In this document: one piece after another, positions 1 to 9,054 of the stretch
Layout of the letters: the number at the start of each line of letters is the position of its first letter
Position numbering within the stretch: position 1 is the first letter of the stretch
NCBI RefSeq assembly: GCF_910588665.1
Contig: NZ_CAJUPR010000001.1
Location: forward strand, 201,300-265,299
Direction: 5' to 3'
DNA: 64,000 nt
DNA from: an uncultured Brachyspira sp.
GTDB lineage: Bacteria > Spirochaetota > Brachyspiria > Brachyspirales > Brachyspiraceae
Notes under the pieces: generated by a model
Databases searched by the model: none
Told to the model about the DNA's origin: nothing
Seen by the model: only the letters and a program-made list of their open reading frames with translations
Position numbers and translations under genes: made by a program

Positions 1-1
1 A

Positions 2-1381
2 AAATATGGAAAACATATAAATTTTCATATTCATTTTGATAATAGGAATAATCCCACCGTATATAGAGGGGCTGATGTTGTAGAGGAGGTAAACGATCAT
101 AATAAAGAAATATCTTTGGAGGAAGCTAAGAAATTGGATCAGGATATTAATTTGGGAGATGAGGTTTTAATACTTGTAGACCAAGTTGAAGCTTTTGGAA
201 GAATAGAAAGCACAGTTGCAAGAACTGCATTCTTTCAAAAAATTTCCGACCTTGAAAAAAATATTATATATAATGAATTTAAGAGAAGAGAGAATCAGCT
301 TGTAAACGGATATTTTCAAAGAGAACATAGAGGCACCATTTATATAAATCTAGGAAAAACTGAAGGAGAACTTCAAAAGAAAGATCAGTCTCCAAGAGAA
401 CATTATGCTGCTGGGGATAGAATAAGAGCATACATATATGAAGTAAGAGGCGGCAAAGATAAAAGCGGCAAAGAAATTCCTACTAAAATATTATTAACCA
501 GAACAAAAGCAGATTTTATTAAAAAACTTTTTGAACTTGAAATACCTGAAATAGCTGACGGTACCATAGAAATAAAAAATGTGGTAAGGCAGCCTGGATT
601 AAAAATAAAAGTTGCAGTTGCATCTAATAAATCTGAAGTGGACCCTATAGGAGCCTGTATAGGACAGAAGGGAATACGCATACAGTCTATAATTAAAGAG
701 ATAGAAGGCGAAAAGATAGATGTTGTAAAATGGTCTAAAGATATAAGGGAATATATTGCCGAAGCTATAACTCCAGCAAAGCCTATTAGAATTATTATTA
801 CAGATCCTGAGAAAAAAGAGGCAATGGTTATTATACCAGATGAGCAGCTTTCTTTAGCACTTGGTAAAAGCGGCTATAATGTAAAGCTTGCTTCTCAGCT
901 TACAGGATATTATTTTGATATAAAAACTGAAACCGATATTAAAGAAAATCCTGAATTGCTTAAAGATATAGTTCCTTTAAATCAGATATTCTCTGATAAT
1001 GCAGGAGATACGGAAACTGCAAATGATGATGAAGATGCAGCAGAGATATTTGAAAGCAATCTTTATTCTCTGCATGGAATTGATGAAAATATTATAAAAA
1101 CGCTTATTGATAATAATATTAATTCCATAGAAGAATTATATAATATGTCGGCTCAGGATATTATAGAAAAAACTAATCTTGAAAAAGATACAGTTGATAA
1201 TTTGATACTTGTTATGAAAGATGTCGTTGAGGTTGTTGAAGCTTCCGATGATGAATATGAAACCACTTCGGAAGAGGTTGTGGAAGAGATAGAGGTTTAT
1301 GAATGCCCTAACTGCGGATCCAGTATTACAGAAGATATGAATAAATGTCCTAAATGCGGTATTGAGCTTTCTTTTGAATAA
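2..1381 (+). CDS. nusA: Transcription termination/antitermination factor NusA (5' end cut off by the window)
   Basis: NusA binds RNA polymerase and nascent RNA to control pausing, termination and antitermination. The frame is open from base 2, and its first residues align with about position 38 of E. coli NusA, so roughly 37 residues lie outside the window; the TTG near 116 is not the true start. After the N-terminal domain come an S1 domain, KH1 (GACIGQKG near 650-670), KH2 (ALGKSGYNVK near 860-890), an acidic linker and a helix-hairpin-helix unit at about 1065-1215. The protein ends in a zinc ribbon, CPNCG then CPKCG, at about 1303-1365, which is not part of standard NusA. The next gene starts 14 bp downstream; infB, the usual neighbour, is absent. 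Confidence 0.95.
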   Translation, partial: KYGKHINFHIHFDNRNNPTVYRGADVVEEVNDHNKEISLEEAKKLDQDINLGDEVLILVDQVEAFGRIESTVARTAFFQKISDLEKNIIYNEFKRRENQLVNGYFQREHRGTIYINLGKTEGELQKKDQSPREHYAAGDRIRAYIYEVRGGKDKSGKEIPTKILLTRTKADFIKKLFELEIPEIADGTIEIKNVVRQPGLKIKVAVASNKSEVDPIGACIGQKGIRIQSIIKEIEGEKIDVVKWSKDIREYIAEAITPAKPIRIIITDPEKKEAMVIIPDEQLSLALGKSGYNVKLASQLTGYYFDIKTETDIKENPELLKDIVPLNQIFSDNAGDTETANDDEDAAEIFESNLYSLHGIDENIIKTLIDNNINSIEELYNMSAQDIIEKTNLEKDTVDNLILVMKDVVEVVEASDDEYETTSEEVVEEIEVYECPNCGSSITEDMNKCPKCGIELSFE

Positions 1382-1395
1382 TTGAGTATTATTTT

Positions 1396-2307
1396 ATGTT
1401 ATGCGAAGTATGCGGATGCAGATGCTTTACCGAAATAGGGATTATAAAAAATATATGGGACAGCGATAAAAAAGTTTATCAATGCAAATGCTGCAAACTG
1501 TACTTTATAGAGATTCCAAGCGATGATGAAATATACTTTTTGTATAAAGAACAGTATCATAATAATATAAAAAATAAATTATTTGAAATTGCTAAAAGTA
1601 AAATGCGTTATGCCAGAAGCTTATCTCAATTTAATTTTATAAAAAAATATATTGACTTTAAAAATAAATCCGTATGCGAAATAGGAGCTTTTGACGGGTT
1701 GCTTTTAAGCATATTTAAAAATAACGGATGCAGTGTTTACGGATACGAACTTAATGATAATGCCAGAGAATATGCAAAAAAAAAATACGGTATTGATTTG
1801 AAAGCCGATTTTTCAGAAAGTAAAAATAAATATGATATTATAATACTTTCTCATGTTATAGAGCATTTAAAAAATCCTTATAATATATTGTTAAAAATAA
1901 AAGATATGCTGAACAATAAAGGCTGTTTATATATTGAAGTTCCAAACTCGCCTATGATAGATCAATGCAGTTATGAAAATCTTATTAAGTATTTATCTAC
2001 CGAACATATTGTTAATTTTAATAAAGATAATTTAATAAAATTTGTTGAAAAATCCGATTTTGATATTACAGTATGCATGTATAATAATTATAAAATTTCT
2101 GTGCATAATGAAAAACTTAGAGCTAATATTTTAGAAGGTTCTATTCCAAGTATTAATAATTTATTTTCTTTTATTATTTTTGCATTGAAAACATTAATAT
2201 CCCCAAATTCTGTTTTTATAAATTATGATGATAATAATAATATATGGAGCTACGGCGAAAATATAAGAATGATATGCAGATTAAATAATAATCCTTATAA
2301 GTTTTGA
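1396..2307 (+). CDS. Class I SAM-dependent methyltransferase with N-terminal zinc-binding motif
   Basis: 303 aa. The first 40 residues carry two cysteine pairs (CEVCGC and CKCC) like a zinc knuckle. A Rossmann methyltransferase domain follows, with motif I (VCEIGAFDG, about residues 93-101), an acidic residue after the second strand (YGYELND) and a post-strand-4 HVIEHLKNP typical of Methyltransf_11/23 enzymes. This layout occurs in sugar C-methyltransferases and related enzymes; the substrate cannot be deduced. It starts 14 bp after nusA with only a weak ribosome site, so co-transcription is likely. The codons for EYAKKKYG contain a run of ten A (1776-1785) that could promote slippage. Confidence 0.8.
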   Translation: MLCEVCGCRCFTEIGIIKNIWDSDKKVYQCKCCKLYFIEIPSDDEIYFLYKEQYHNNIKNKLFEIAKSKMRYARSLSQFNFIKKYIDFKNKSVCEIGAFDGLLLSIFKNNGCSVYGYELNDNAREYAKKKYGIDLKADFSESKNKYDIIILSHVIEHLKNPYNILLKIKDMLNNKGCLYIEVPNSPMIDQCSYENLIKYLSTEHIVNFNKDNLIKFVEKSDFDITVCMYNNYKISVHNEKLRANILEGSIPSINNLFSFIIFALKTLISPNSVFINYDDNNNIWSYGENIRMICRLNNNPYKF

Positions 2308-2443
2308 TTTTTATTAATTAATAATCGTCAAATAATTATTAAGTTAAGGATTTTGATGCATTATGATTTATTTATTATTGCTAAATTTTTATATATATAA
2401 TATTATAATAAATAATTTAATGTTTTATATTTAAGGATAATCT

Positions 2444-3736
2444 ATGATAAAAAGATATACCAGAAAAGAAATGGGGGAGCTTTGGAGTTTGCAAAATGAG
2501 TTTCAAGTAATGCTTGATGTTGAGATTGCCGCCTGCGAAGCTATGGCTGAAATAGGAGAGATTCCGAAAGAGGCATTAAAAAATATTAAAGAAAAAGCCT
2601 CTTTCACAGTAGAAAGAATTGCCGAAATAGAAAGAGAAACTAATCATGATATTATATCATTTGTAACCGCAGTTCAGGAGAATGTAGGAGATGGAGGGCA
2701 GTATATACATAAAGGATTAACTTCAAGCGATGTTAAAGATACCGCTTTGGCTGTGATGATGAAAAGGTCTGCAGAAATTATACTGGACGATTTAAAAAGA
2801 TTATCCGAAGTCTTATTAAGACGGGCTAAGGAACATAAATATACTCCTTGTATAGGACGCACGCATGGGATACATGCTGAACCTATGACATTAGGATTAA
2901 AGTTTATATTATGGTATGATGAGAATGAAAGAAATATTAAAAGAGTAAAAGAGGCTAAAAAACAGGTTTCTGTAGGAAAGCTTTCAGGAGCTGTAGGCAC
3001 CTACAGTAATATTGATCCTAGAATAGAAGAGATTGTATGCAGAAAGCTGCAAATAGAAGCGGATAAAGTTTCAACTCAGATAATACAAAGGGACAGACAT
3101 GCTCAGTATCTTACTGTTTTGGCAATAGTTGCTAGTTCATTAGAGAAATTTGCCACAGAAATCAGAAACCTTCAGAGAACCGATATAAGAGAGGCTGAAG
3201 AGTATTTCAGTGAAAAACAGAAAGGATCATCTGCTATGCCTCATAAAAGAAATCCTATTACATTAGAAAGAATATCGGGCTTGGCTAGAATTGTGAGAGG
3301 CAATGCTTTGGCTTCTATGGAAAATATTCCGCTTTGGCATGAAAGAGATATAAGTCACTCGTCGGTAGAAAGAGTAATACTTCCAGATTCTGCAATTGCA
3401 GTTGATTATGCTATTAATAAATTTATTGATATAGTTGATAAGCTTTTAATATATCCTGATGCTATGAAAGCTAATATTGAAAAAACGGGCGGTTTGATAT
3501 TCAGTCAGAGAATATTAATAAAATTAGTTGATAAAGGTATTGACAGGGATAATGCCTACAGATGGGTTCAGAGAAATGCAATGAAGAGATGGATTAATAA
3601 TGAAGATTTCAGAGAGAATATTCATAAAGATGAGGATATAACAAAATATTTAAGCGCTGCAGAAATTGACGATTGCTTTAATTATGAGTATTATCTTAGA
3701 AATATTGATGTTATTATGAAGAGATTTGGAATATAA
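2444..3736 (+). CDS. purB: Adenylosuccinate lyase
   Basis: Acts twice in purine synthesis: SAICAR to AICAR plus fumarate, and adenylosuccinate to AMP plus fumarate. 430 aa, normal length. The fumarase/aspartase-superfamily signature SSAMPHKRNP is at about residues 263-272 and holds the flexible catalytic loop serine; GRTHGIHAEP near residue 140 supplies the catalytic histidine region; SSDVKDTA near residue 90 is also conserved. An AAGGA ribosome site lies 8 bp before the ATG. The 136-bp upstream gap shows no purine riboswitch that I can recognise. The convergent pseudouridine synthase gene lies 52 bp beyond its end. Confidence 0.96.
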   Translation: MIKRYTRKEMGELWSLQNEFQVMLDVEIAACEAMAEIGEIPKEALKNIKEKASFTVERIAEIERETNHDIISFVTAVQENVGDGGQYIHKGLTSSDVKDTALAVMMKRSAEIILDDLKRLSEVLLRRAKEHKYTPCIGRTHGIHAEPMTLGLKFILWYDENERNIKRVKEAKKQVSVGKLSGAVGTYSNIDPRIEEIVCRKLQIEADKVSTQIIQRDRHAQYLTVLAIVASSLEKFATEIRNLQRTDIREAEEYFSEKQKGSSAMPHKRNPITLERISGLARIVRGNALASMENIPLWHERDISHSSVERVILPDSAIAVDYAINKFIDIVDKLLIYPDAMKANIEKTGGLIFSQRILIKLVDKGIDRDNAYRWVQRNAMKRWINNEDFRENIHKDEDITKYLSAAEIDDCFNYEYYLRNIDVIMKRFGI

Positions 3737-3788
3737 TAAAATTAAAATACTGAAGAGCCGTTAATACAGCCTATTTTTTGTATTAATG

Positions 3789-4826
3789 TTAATCATTAGT
3801 TTTTTTATTTTGTATATTTTTTATAAGCTTTTTTAAGTCCTCAGGTATGGGAGCTTTAACTTTAATTATTTTATCTGTAATAGGGTGATTAAATGTTAAT
3901 GAGTATGCATGCAAAGCCTGTCTTTTAAAAAATCCTTCAGGCATAATATTTTTTTCTATAAAATTGTCAAAAACTACAGGACCGTACCTGCCGTATATTT
4001 TATCTCCAACCATAAATAAGTTTTTAGAATATAAATGAACTCTTATCTGATGCATTCTTCCTGTATATAATCTGGCCATGACAATTGCATAATCTCCTAT
4101 TTTTTTTATGGTTTTAAAAGCTGTTTTTGAATATTTAGAGCCTTCAATATTTTCTTTATGAAGCGTCTGAAATCTTCTGTAATATTTATGTCTGCTTTCA
4201 AGCATATATCCTTCAACAATAAATTTATCTTCTATATCTTTTGCATTTTCAATTACAGCAATGTATATTTTTTTTATTGAGTTTTTTTTATATTGCTTTG
4301 CATTTATTTTTCTTCCCGCAAGCATAGCGCAGAAATTTGATGCTGCTTTGCTGCTCCTTGAAAGAACTACGCATCCGCTTGTTTCTCTGTCTATTCTGTT
4401 CAGCATATTAACGCTGCATCCGAGCATATTTTTTACAATAGTATGAAGCGTATTATGATAATATTTTCCAGACGGTATCACGGGTAAGTTTGCAGGCTTA
4501 TTTGCCACAATTAAATCCCCGTCATCATAAACTATATTAACATTTCTATCCGCTTCAGGCTCTTTCATGTCTATAATATGATAAGCAATTTCATCTCCTT
4601 TTTTTACGAATCTTGTATATTTTACTTTCTTATTATTAAGAAGAACTAAGCCTCTTCCTATTAAATCCTGCCATTTATTTCTGGAATAATAAGAGAATCT
4701 GAAGCCCATATATTTATCAAGTCTTGTATTTTCTTCAATATTTTCTTCTATGCGGCATCTTCTTATTACTGATTTTTTATATAATTCTTCTGTATTTTCA
4801 TTCAATCTGTTCTTTTTCTTTCTCAT
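3789..4826 (-). CDS. RluA-family RNA pseudouridine synthase (RluD-like) with S4 domain
   Basis: Isomerises uridine to pseudouridine in rRNA or tRNA. 345 aa: a basic N-terminal extension, an S4 RNA-binding domain at about 33-80 (TRLDKYM ... NKKV), then the RluA catalytic domain with NRIDRETSG at 143-151; Asp146 is the expected nucleophile. The usual motif begins HRLD, so the leading His is replaced by Asn. YTGRMHQIRVHL and VGDKIYG are further family motifs. The exact target base is unknown. A perfect TTGACA-N16-TATAAT promoter ends 7 bp before the ATG and there is no ribosome site, so the mRNA is probably leaderless. Confidence 0.9.
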   Translation of the reverse strand: MRKKKNRLNENTEELYKKSVIRRCRIEENIEENTRLDKYMGFRFSYYSRNKWQDLIGRGLVLLNNKKVKYTRFVKKGDEIAYHIIDMKEPEADRNVNIVYDDGDLIVANKPANLPVIPSGKYYHNTLHTIVKNMLGCSVNMLNRIDRETSGCVVLSRSSKAASNFCAMLAGRKINAKQYKKNSIKKIYIAVIENAKDIEDKFIVEGYMLESRHKYYRRFQTLHKENIEGSKYSKTAFKTIKKIGDYAIVMARLYTGRMHQIRVHLYSKNLFMVGDKIYGRYGPVVFDNFIEKNIMPEGFFKRQALHAYSLTFNHPITDKIIKVKAPIPEDLKKLIKNIQNKKTND

Positions 4827-4832
4827 AATATG

Positions 4833-4860
4833 ATTATACTAATAGTAAAAAAATTGTCAA
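4833..4860 (-). promoter_or_regulatory. Consensus promoter of the pseudouridine synthase gene, positioned for a leaderless transcript
   Basis: On the minus strand TTGACA (4855-4860), a 16-bp spacer and TATAAT (4833-4838). The ATG begins at 4826, 7 bp past the -10 box, which is where transcription should start. There is no room for a leader or Shine-Dalgarno site. Confidence 0.75.
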
Positions 4861-4994
4861 AGTTTTATTGTGTTTGCTTAAAAATAATATATATTAAAAA
4901 ATCGGTTAAGCTAATACTTTGGTAAAGTCTTAAAGAGAGGCAGATATATGATTCCAATGTTCCTTAATAAGGAAATTTTATTAACTGACTATAA

Positions 4995-6812
4995 TTAATT
5001 TAAAGATTTCAGCTCCTCAACTTCTTTGGCGAATAGTTTCAAAGCACTTTCAACAACTTCTCTTTTGGTCATATCAATACCTGCAGCTTTTAAATTTTCT
5101 ATAGGAGTTCTGCTTCCTCCGCTTTTTAAAAATTTCAAATAATTATCTCTGTTTGTATAGTCTCCTTCAGAATTTCCCTGAATAACGCCTTTAGATAAAG
5201 CTACCGCTGCTGACATACCTGTCGCATATTTATAAACATAAAAAGAACGGTAAAAATGAGGTATTCTTAAAGCCTCTAAATCGCTTGCCTCTTCAAAAAC
5301 AGCTTTATCTCCGAAATATTTTTTTAATAAATCTTTATAAACTTTTCTTATAAGTTCTAATGTTGCAGGTTTTCCCTCCTCCGCTTCTTTATGCATTATA
5401 TGCTCAAACTCTGCAAACATTGTTTGTCTAAATACAGTTGCCACAAATCCGTTTATATCCTTATTAAGGAGAAATGCCTTAACTTCTTTTTTATTTTCAT
5501 TTTGCATTAAATAATTAAATAAAAGTTTTTCATTAAAAGTTGATGCAACTTCTGCTTCAAAAATAGTGTAATTATTATGCTGAAAAGGATTATTCTTTCT
5601 GCTGTAATAACTATGCATACTATGTCCTGCCTCATGAGCTAATGTAAATACGGATTCAATACTTTCTTCTCTGAAGTTCATTAATATATAAGGCTCCGAT
5701 ACATAACAGCCTGAAGAAAATGCCCCGCTTATTTTTCCTTTATTTTCATATTTGTCAACCCATCTTGAATTTAAACCTTTATTTAAAACTGAAATATATT
5801 CATTGCCTAGAGGAGACAGCGCTTTATATAATAAGTTTACCGCTTCGTCAAATGTATGGTGTATTTTTATATCTTTAACTACAGGCGCATATTTGTCATA
5901 CTGTCTGAAACTGCTAATTCCTAATTTTTCAGCGCAGTATTCATAGTAGCTGTGAACTGCAGGCAAGGCATTATGAACACTTTCAATTAAGCTGTCATAA
6001 ACACTTACAGGTATATCGTCTGCAAATAATTCCATTTCCCTTACGCTGTTATAGTTTCTTATTTTAGCGTCAAAAATATCCTGTTTTATCTGACTTGCAT
6101 AAAGTTCGGCTAAAGTATTTTTATGCTTATCATATTGTTTATAAAATTGATTATAGCTTTTTTTTCTTATTTCTCTGTCATGGCTTTCTTGGAAGCTTGA
6201 GAATGATGCATGCGTTAATGATATTTTTTTACCATTGTATTCCAATTCTCCGAAATCTAAGTCTGCGTCATTTAAAGTGTCAAAAACATTTGAGGCTGTT
6301 GAAGATAATTCTTTTTGAAGCGCCAATATTTTTTCTTCTTTTTCAGATAATGTATGAGGCTTGTATTTCAGTATATTATTAAGATATATTAAATAATCTT
6401 TCAATACATCATTTTTTAAGAAGCTATTGAGCCTTTCAGCGTCTATACTCATTAATTCGGGTTCAAAATAACTTAAATTGGCTGAAAATTCCGCATAAAG
6501 TTTTGTAAATCTGGCGGCTTTTATATTTGAATCATTGTCGGTTAAATCTTCAGTTTGTTTTAAGGATGCATAAGTGCCTAATTTTTCTAAAATTATTGAG
6601 GCTTTCATTATACTGTCTAATATATTTTTTAATTCATTTGCTGACTTTGATAAGCTTCCCTTAAATTTTGCGGCATCTTTTGAAAACTCTTCAATTGATT
6701 TGAAGTCTTTTTCAAACTCTTGATCGTTTTTATATAATAAGCTTAAATCCCAAGTGTCTTCTGTTTTTACATCTTTTCTTTCTATTAAAGCATTTAGTTT
6801 ATTTTCATTCAT
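4995..6812 (-). CDS. pepF: Oligoendopeptidase F (M3B zinc metallopeptidase)
   Basis: Cytosolic zinc peptidase that degrades short peptides. 605 aa, the normal family length. HEAGHSMHSYY at about residue 391 carries the HExxH-type zinc motif, and the downstream glutamate lies in FEAEVASTFNE. The C-terminal motif HFYRSFYVYKYATG and the final GGSRTPIENLKAAGID are typical of the PepF/M3B branch. Ribosome site AAAGGAG with good spacing. It is transcribed toward the pseudouridine synthase gene but separated from it by 168 bp carrying that gene's own promoter. The 200-bp gap on its 5' side, before the divergent small membrane protein gene, is AT-rich. Confidence 0.95.
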   Translation of the reverse strand: MNENKLNALIERKDVKTEDTWDLSLLYKNDQEFEKDFKSIEEFSKDAAKFKGSLSKSANELKNILDSIMKASIILEKLGTYASLKQTEDLTDNDSNIKAARFTKLYAEFSANLSYFEPELMSIDAERLNSFLKNDVLKDYLIYLNNILKYKPHTLSEKEEKILALQKELSSTASNVFDTLNDADLDFGELEYNGKKISLTHASFSSFQESHDREIRKKSYNQFYKQYDKHKNTLAELYASQIKQDIFDAKIRNYNSVREMELFADDIPVSVYDSLIESVHNALPAVHSYYEYCAEKLGISSFRQYDKYAPVVKDIKIHHTFDEAVNLLYKALSPLGNEYISVLNKGLNSRWVDKYENKGKISGAFSSGCYVSEPYILMNFREESIESVFTLAHEAGHSMHSYYSRKNNPFQHNNYTIFEAEVASTFNEKLLFNYLMQNENKKEVKAFLLNKDINGFVATVFRQTMFAEFEHIMHKEAEEGKPATLELIRKVYKDLLKKYFGDKAVFEEASDLEALRIPHFYRSFYVYKYATGMSAAVALSKGVIQGNSEGDYTNRDNYLKFLKSGGSRTPIENLKAAGIDMTKREVVESALKLFAKEVEELKSLN

Positions 6813-7014
6813 ATATTACTCCTTTAATATTTATATTATCTATTTTGAAGAATTATTTTTTTATATTGTTATTTTTTTATAAAAAATATATTATAAATTA
6901 TATTTTTGCAACTTCTTTTATGTTATATTTTATAATATAAAAGGCTATATAATTTTACAAAACTTTAGTATTTTCAAATATTTATTTTAATAATAAATAC
7001 AGGATATAAAAATT

Positions 7015-7356
7015 ATGAAAAATTTTAATTTAAATGACATAGAACAGATAATGACTTTTTATTTGATTTTTAATTTTATAATACTTGCCTGTTTAATTTA
7101 CATAATAATATCTTTAATTTTCAGATTATTTTTTAAAGATAAAAAACAAGAAAAAATCAGTAAAAATAATAAAAGAAAGAAGAAAGATATTATTGATTTA
7201 TTTTGGACTGAAAATGAATCAGATAAAAATAAAACTGTTTTTAAAAGAATATTTTTAATAGTTTTTACAATATTCACATTTATTTATATATTTAATTCTA
7301 TAAATTTTATAATAAAAAATATTAATATAGTAAAAAAAGTTTTAAAAATAGAATAA
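7015..7356 (+). CDS. Small hypothetical membrane protein
   Basis: 113 aa, not recognised. Two hydrophobic helices, at about residues 17-39 and 80-100, flank a highly charged Lys-rich loop (KDKKQEKISKNNKRKKKD), and the C-terminus is basic. This suggests an inner-membrane protein with a positively charged cytoplasmic loop. The ribosome site is weak (AGGA about 11 bp upstream). It stands between the divergent pepF and a decayed gene, with no operon partner to suggest a job. Codon use matches its neighbours. Confidence 0.55.
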   Translation: MKNFNLNDIEQIMTFYLIFNFIILACLIYIIISLIFRLFFKDKKQEKISKNNKRKKKDIIDLFWTENESDKNKTVFKRIFLIVFTIFTFIYIFNSINFIIKNINIVKKVLKIE

Positions 7357-7399
7357 TTTGTATGCTTTTTTTATATTTATATTATACTTATAGCGTAAT

Positions 7400-7909
7400 A
7401 TGATAAATAAGATGTTTAATAATAGGAAGTTTTTATCGGTATCACTTGACGCATCATTTAGCAAAGTATATGCTGAAAGCGAAGTTAATTTTACTATAGT
7501 TCAAACTACCTATATTCATGGAATGATTTTTCCATATAATTTTATTACAGGAAAGATTACAAATACTTCTATTGCCCATATATTATCTTATATTAAAAAG
7601 TTAAAAAGCGGAGGCAAAGCTGTTTTTATTATTAGATAACGGATATTCTCTGCAGAGTCAGCCTACGGTTTATTATTATAATTTTGTTGCAATTAATGAA
7701 AATCATATATGGTCTGAAGTTTTAAATTATATGAATTATGTATTTAGTTTTAAAATCCACAGATAATGATTTAAGATATTATTAAATTGTTTGAAAGTCA
7801 GAAAGGTATTATTACAATAGAAAAACTTAATAATTGGAAAGCGGTTCCAGAGGATTATATTAAAGCTGGCAGAGAGAAAGACTATAAGCTTTTATATCAG
7901 GATAATTAA
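7400..7909 (+). pseudogene. Frameshifted remnant of an unidentified gene
   Basis: The first 79 codons (7400-7639) end early after KKLKSGGKAVF. Moving one frame at about 7618 continues a coherent protein (LLLDNGYSLQSQPTVYYYNF) to a stop at 7764-7766, and from about 7773 the original frame resumes (LFESQKGIITIEKLNNW ... LYQDN) to a stop at 7907-7909. Three pieces over 510 bp therefore look like one ancestral gene of about 165 codons broken by compensating indels. The phrase LKSGGKAVFLLLD faintly recalls a methyltransferase strand 5, but I cannot assign a family. Confidence 0.5.
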
Positions 7910-8005
7910 TTTTTTGCTAACTTAAAAACAGATTTTAATGTATATTAAAGCAAATTTAATATATTTAGTTTTCCCGATTGCTTGACGGCTCGCAGTCGCT
8001 TTTAT

Positions 8006-8025
8006 TAGCAATAATAAAAAATTAT
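8006..8025 (+). repeat. Dispersed short repeat, copy 1
   Basis: TAGCAATAATAAAAAATTAT just beyond the 3' end of the oxidoreductase gene, preceded by an unusually GC-rich stretch (GACGGCTCGCAGTCGC, 7984-7999). Related copies occur at 11088, 50368 and 63949. Confidence 0.4.
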
Positions 8026-8996
8026 CATTTATTTTCGTTTTTCATTAATTTATGAATATGATTTACTATATCAAATCCTGCATTCAGAGCTTTGGCTATA
8101 GATCCTCCTGATTTATATAATATATCTCCCGCTATAAATAAATTCTCAACAGAACTTTCATGCTTATCATTAATTATAGGAACTCCGCTTTCATCTAGCT
8201 TTATAGAGCATCTTTTTAAAAAATCTACAGGAGCAGATCCTCCCAATGCATATATTACTCTGTCATAAATATCATCAATGCCGTCAGTATAATGAACTAA
8301 TACTTTTCCGTCTTTATCTTCTATAGATTTTATATCAACTCCTAATCTTGCTTTTACTTTTCCGCTTGCAATATCTTCTTTTATAGTCTGTAAATTTTTT
8401 TCATTAGGTCTTGTAAACTCTGATTTTCTGTAATTAATAGTAACATTATTGTCTTTTCCAAGCAAATAAGCATATTCAACAGCCGAGTTTCCTCCTCCAA
8501 CTACAAGTACCTTTTCATTTTCTTTGCATTTATAAATATTAAAATTTACTGCGGTATTTAGGCTGGAAGGTATATTATAATCGGGTTTATTAGGTTTTCC
8601 CATTTTTCCTATAGAAGCCACTACATATTTTGATATATATTTTTTATTATCTGATGTGTTTACTTCTAAGTATTCTCCATTTTTTTTGATGGATTCTGCT
8701 TCCGTATTAAATACTGCCTCTATATAGTTTCCAAATAAGCATTCGCTGAATAAATCTAATACATCACCTTTAGTTGCAGTTTCAAATTTAATATTTCCCT
8801 TTAAATCCAAACTTTCGCCTTTATAATCTTTATCAACTCTTTTATCATCTTTATAAAATTTTCTAATTGTAGTAGAATGATTGTCTCCTTTTTCTATTAA
8901 AAGCACTTTAGATATTTCAAGTATGGCAGCCTCAACGGAAGCAGCAATTCCGCCGGGACCTCCCCCCACAATAATTAAATCATATTTATTATCCAT
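8025..8996 (-). CDS. FAD/NAD(P)-dependent oxidoreductase, thioredoxin-reductase-like without redox cysteines
   Basis: 323 aa. An N-terminal FAD Rossmann motif (GGGPGG, residues 11-16), an NAD(P) motif near residue 165 (VVGGGNSAVEYAYLLG) and a C-terminal FAD motif (NLFIAGDILYKSGGSIAKALNAG) give the thioredoxin reductase fold. The CxxC active site of thioredoxin reductase is absent, which places it with the YpdA/ferredoxin-NADP reductase-like group; the electron acceptor is unknown. Ribosome site GGGAG. It lies 58 bp downstream of gyrB on the same strand and may be co-transcribed with it. Confidence 0.8.
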   Translation of the reverse strand: MDNKYDLIIVGGGPGGIAASVEAAILEISKVLLIEKGDNHSTTIRKFYKDDKRVDKDYKGESLDLKGNIKFETATKGDVLDLFSECLFGNYIEAVFNTEAESIKKNGEYLEVNTSDNKKYISKYVVASIGKMGKPNKPDYNIPSSLNTAVNFNIYKCKENEKVLVVGGGNSAVEYAYLLGKDNNVTINYRKSEFTRPNEKNLQTIKEDIASGKVKARLGVDIKSIEDKDGKVLVHYTDGIDDIYDRVIYALGGSAPVDFLKRCSIKLDESGVPIINDKHESSVENLFIAGDILYKSGGSIAKALNAGFDIVNHIHKLMKNENK

Positions 8997-9054
8997 AAAC
9001 TTTACTCCCTAATTTTAAAAAATTAAAATATAAAATTTTTAATAAAAATACAGA

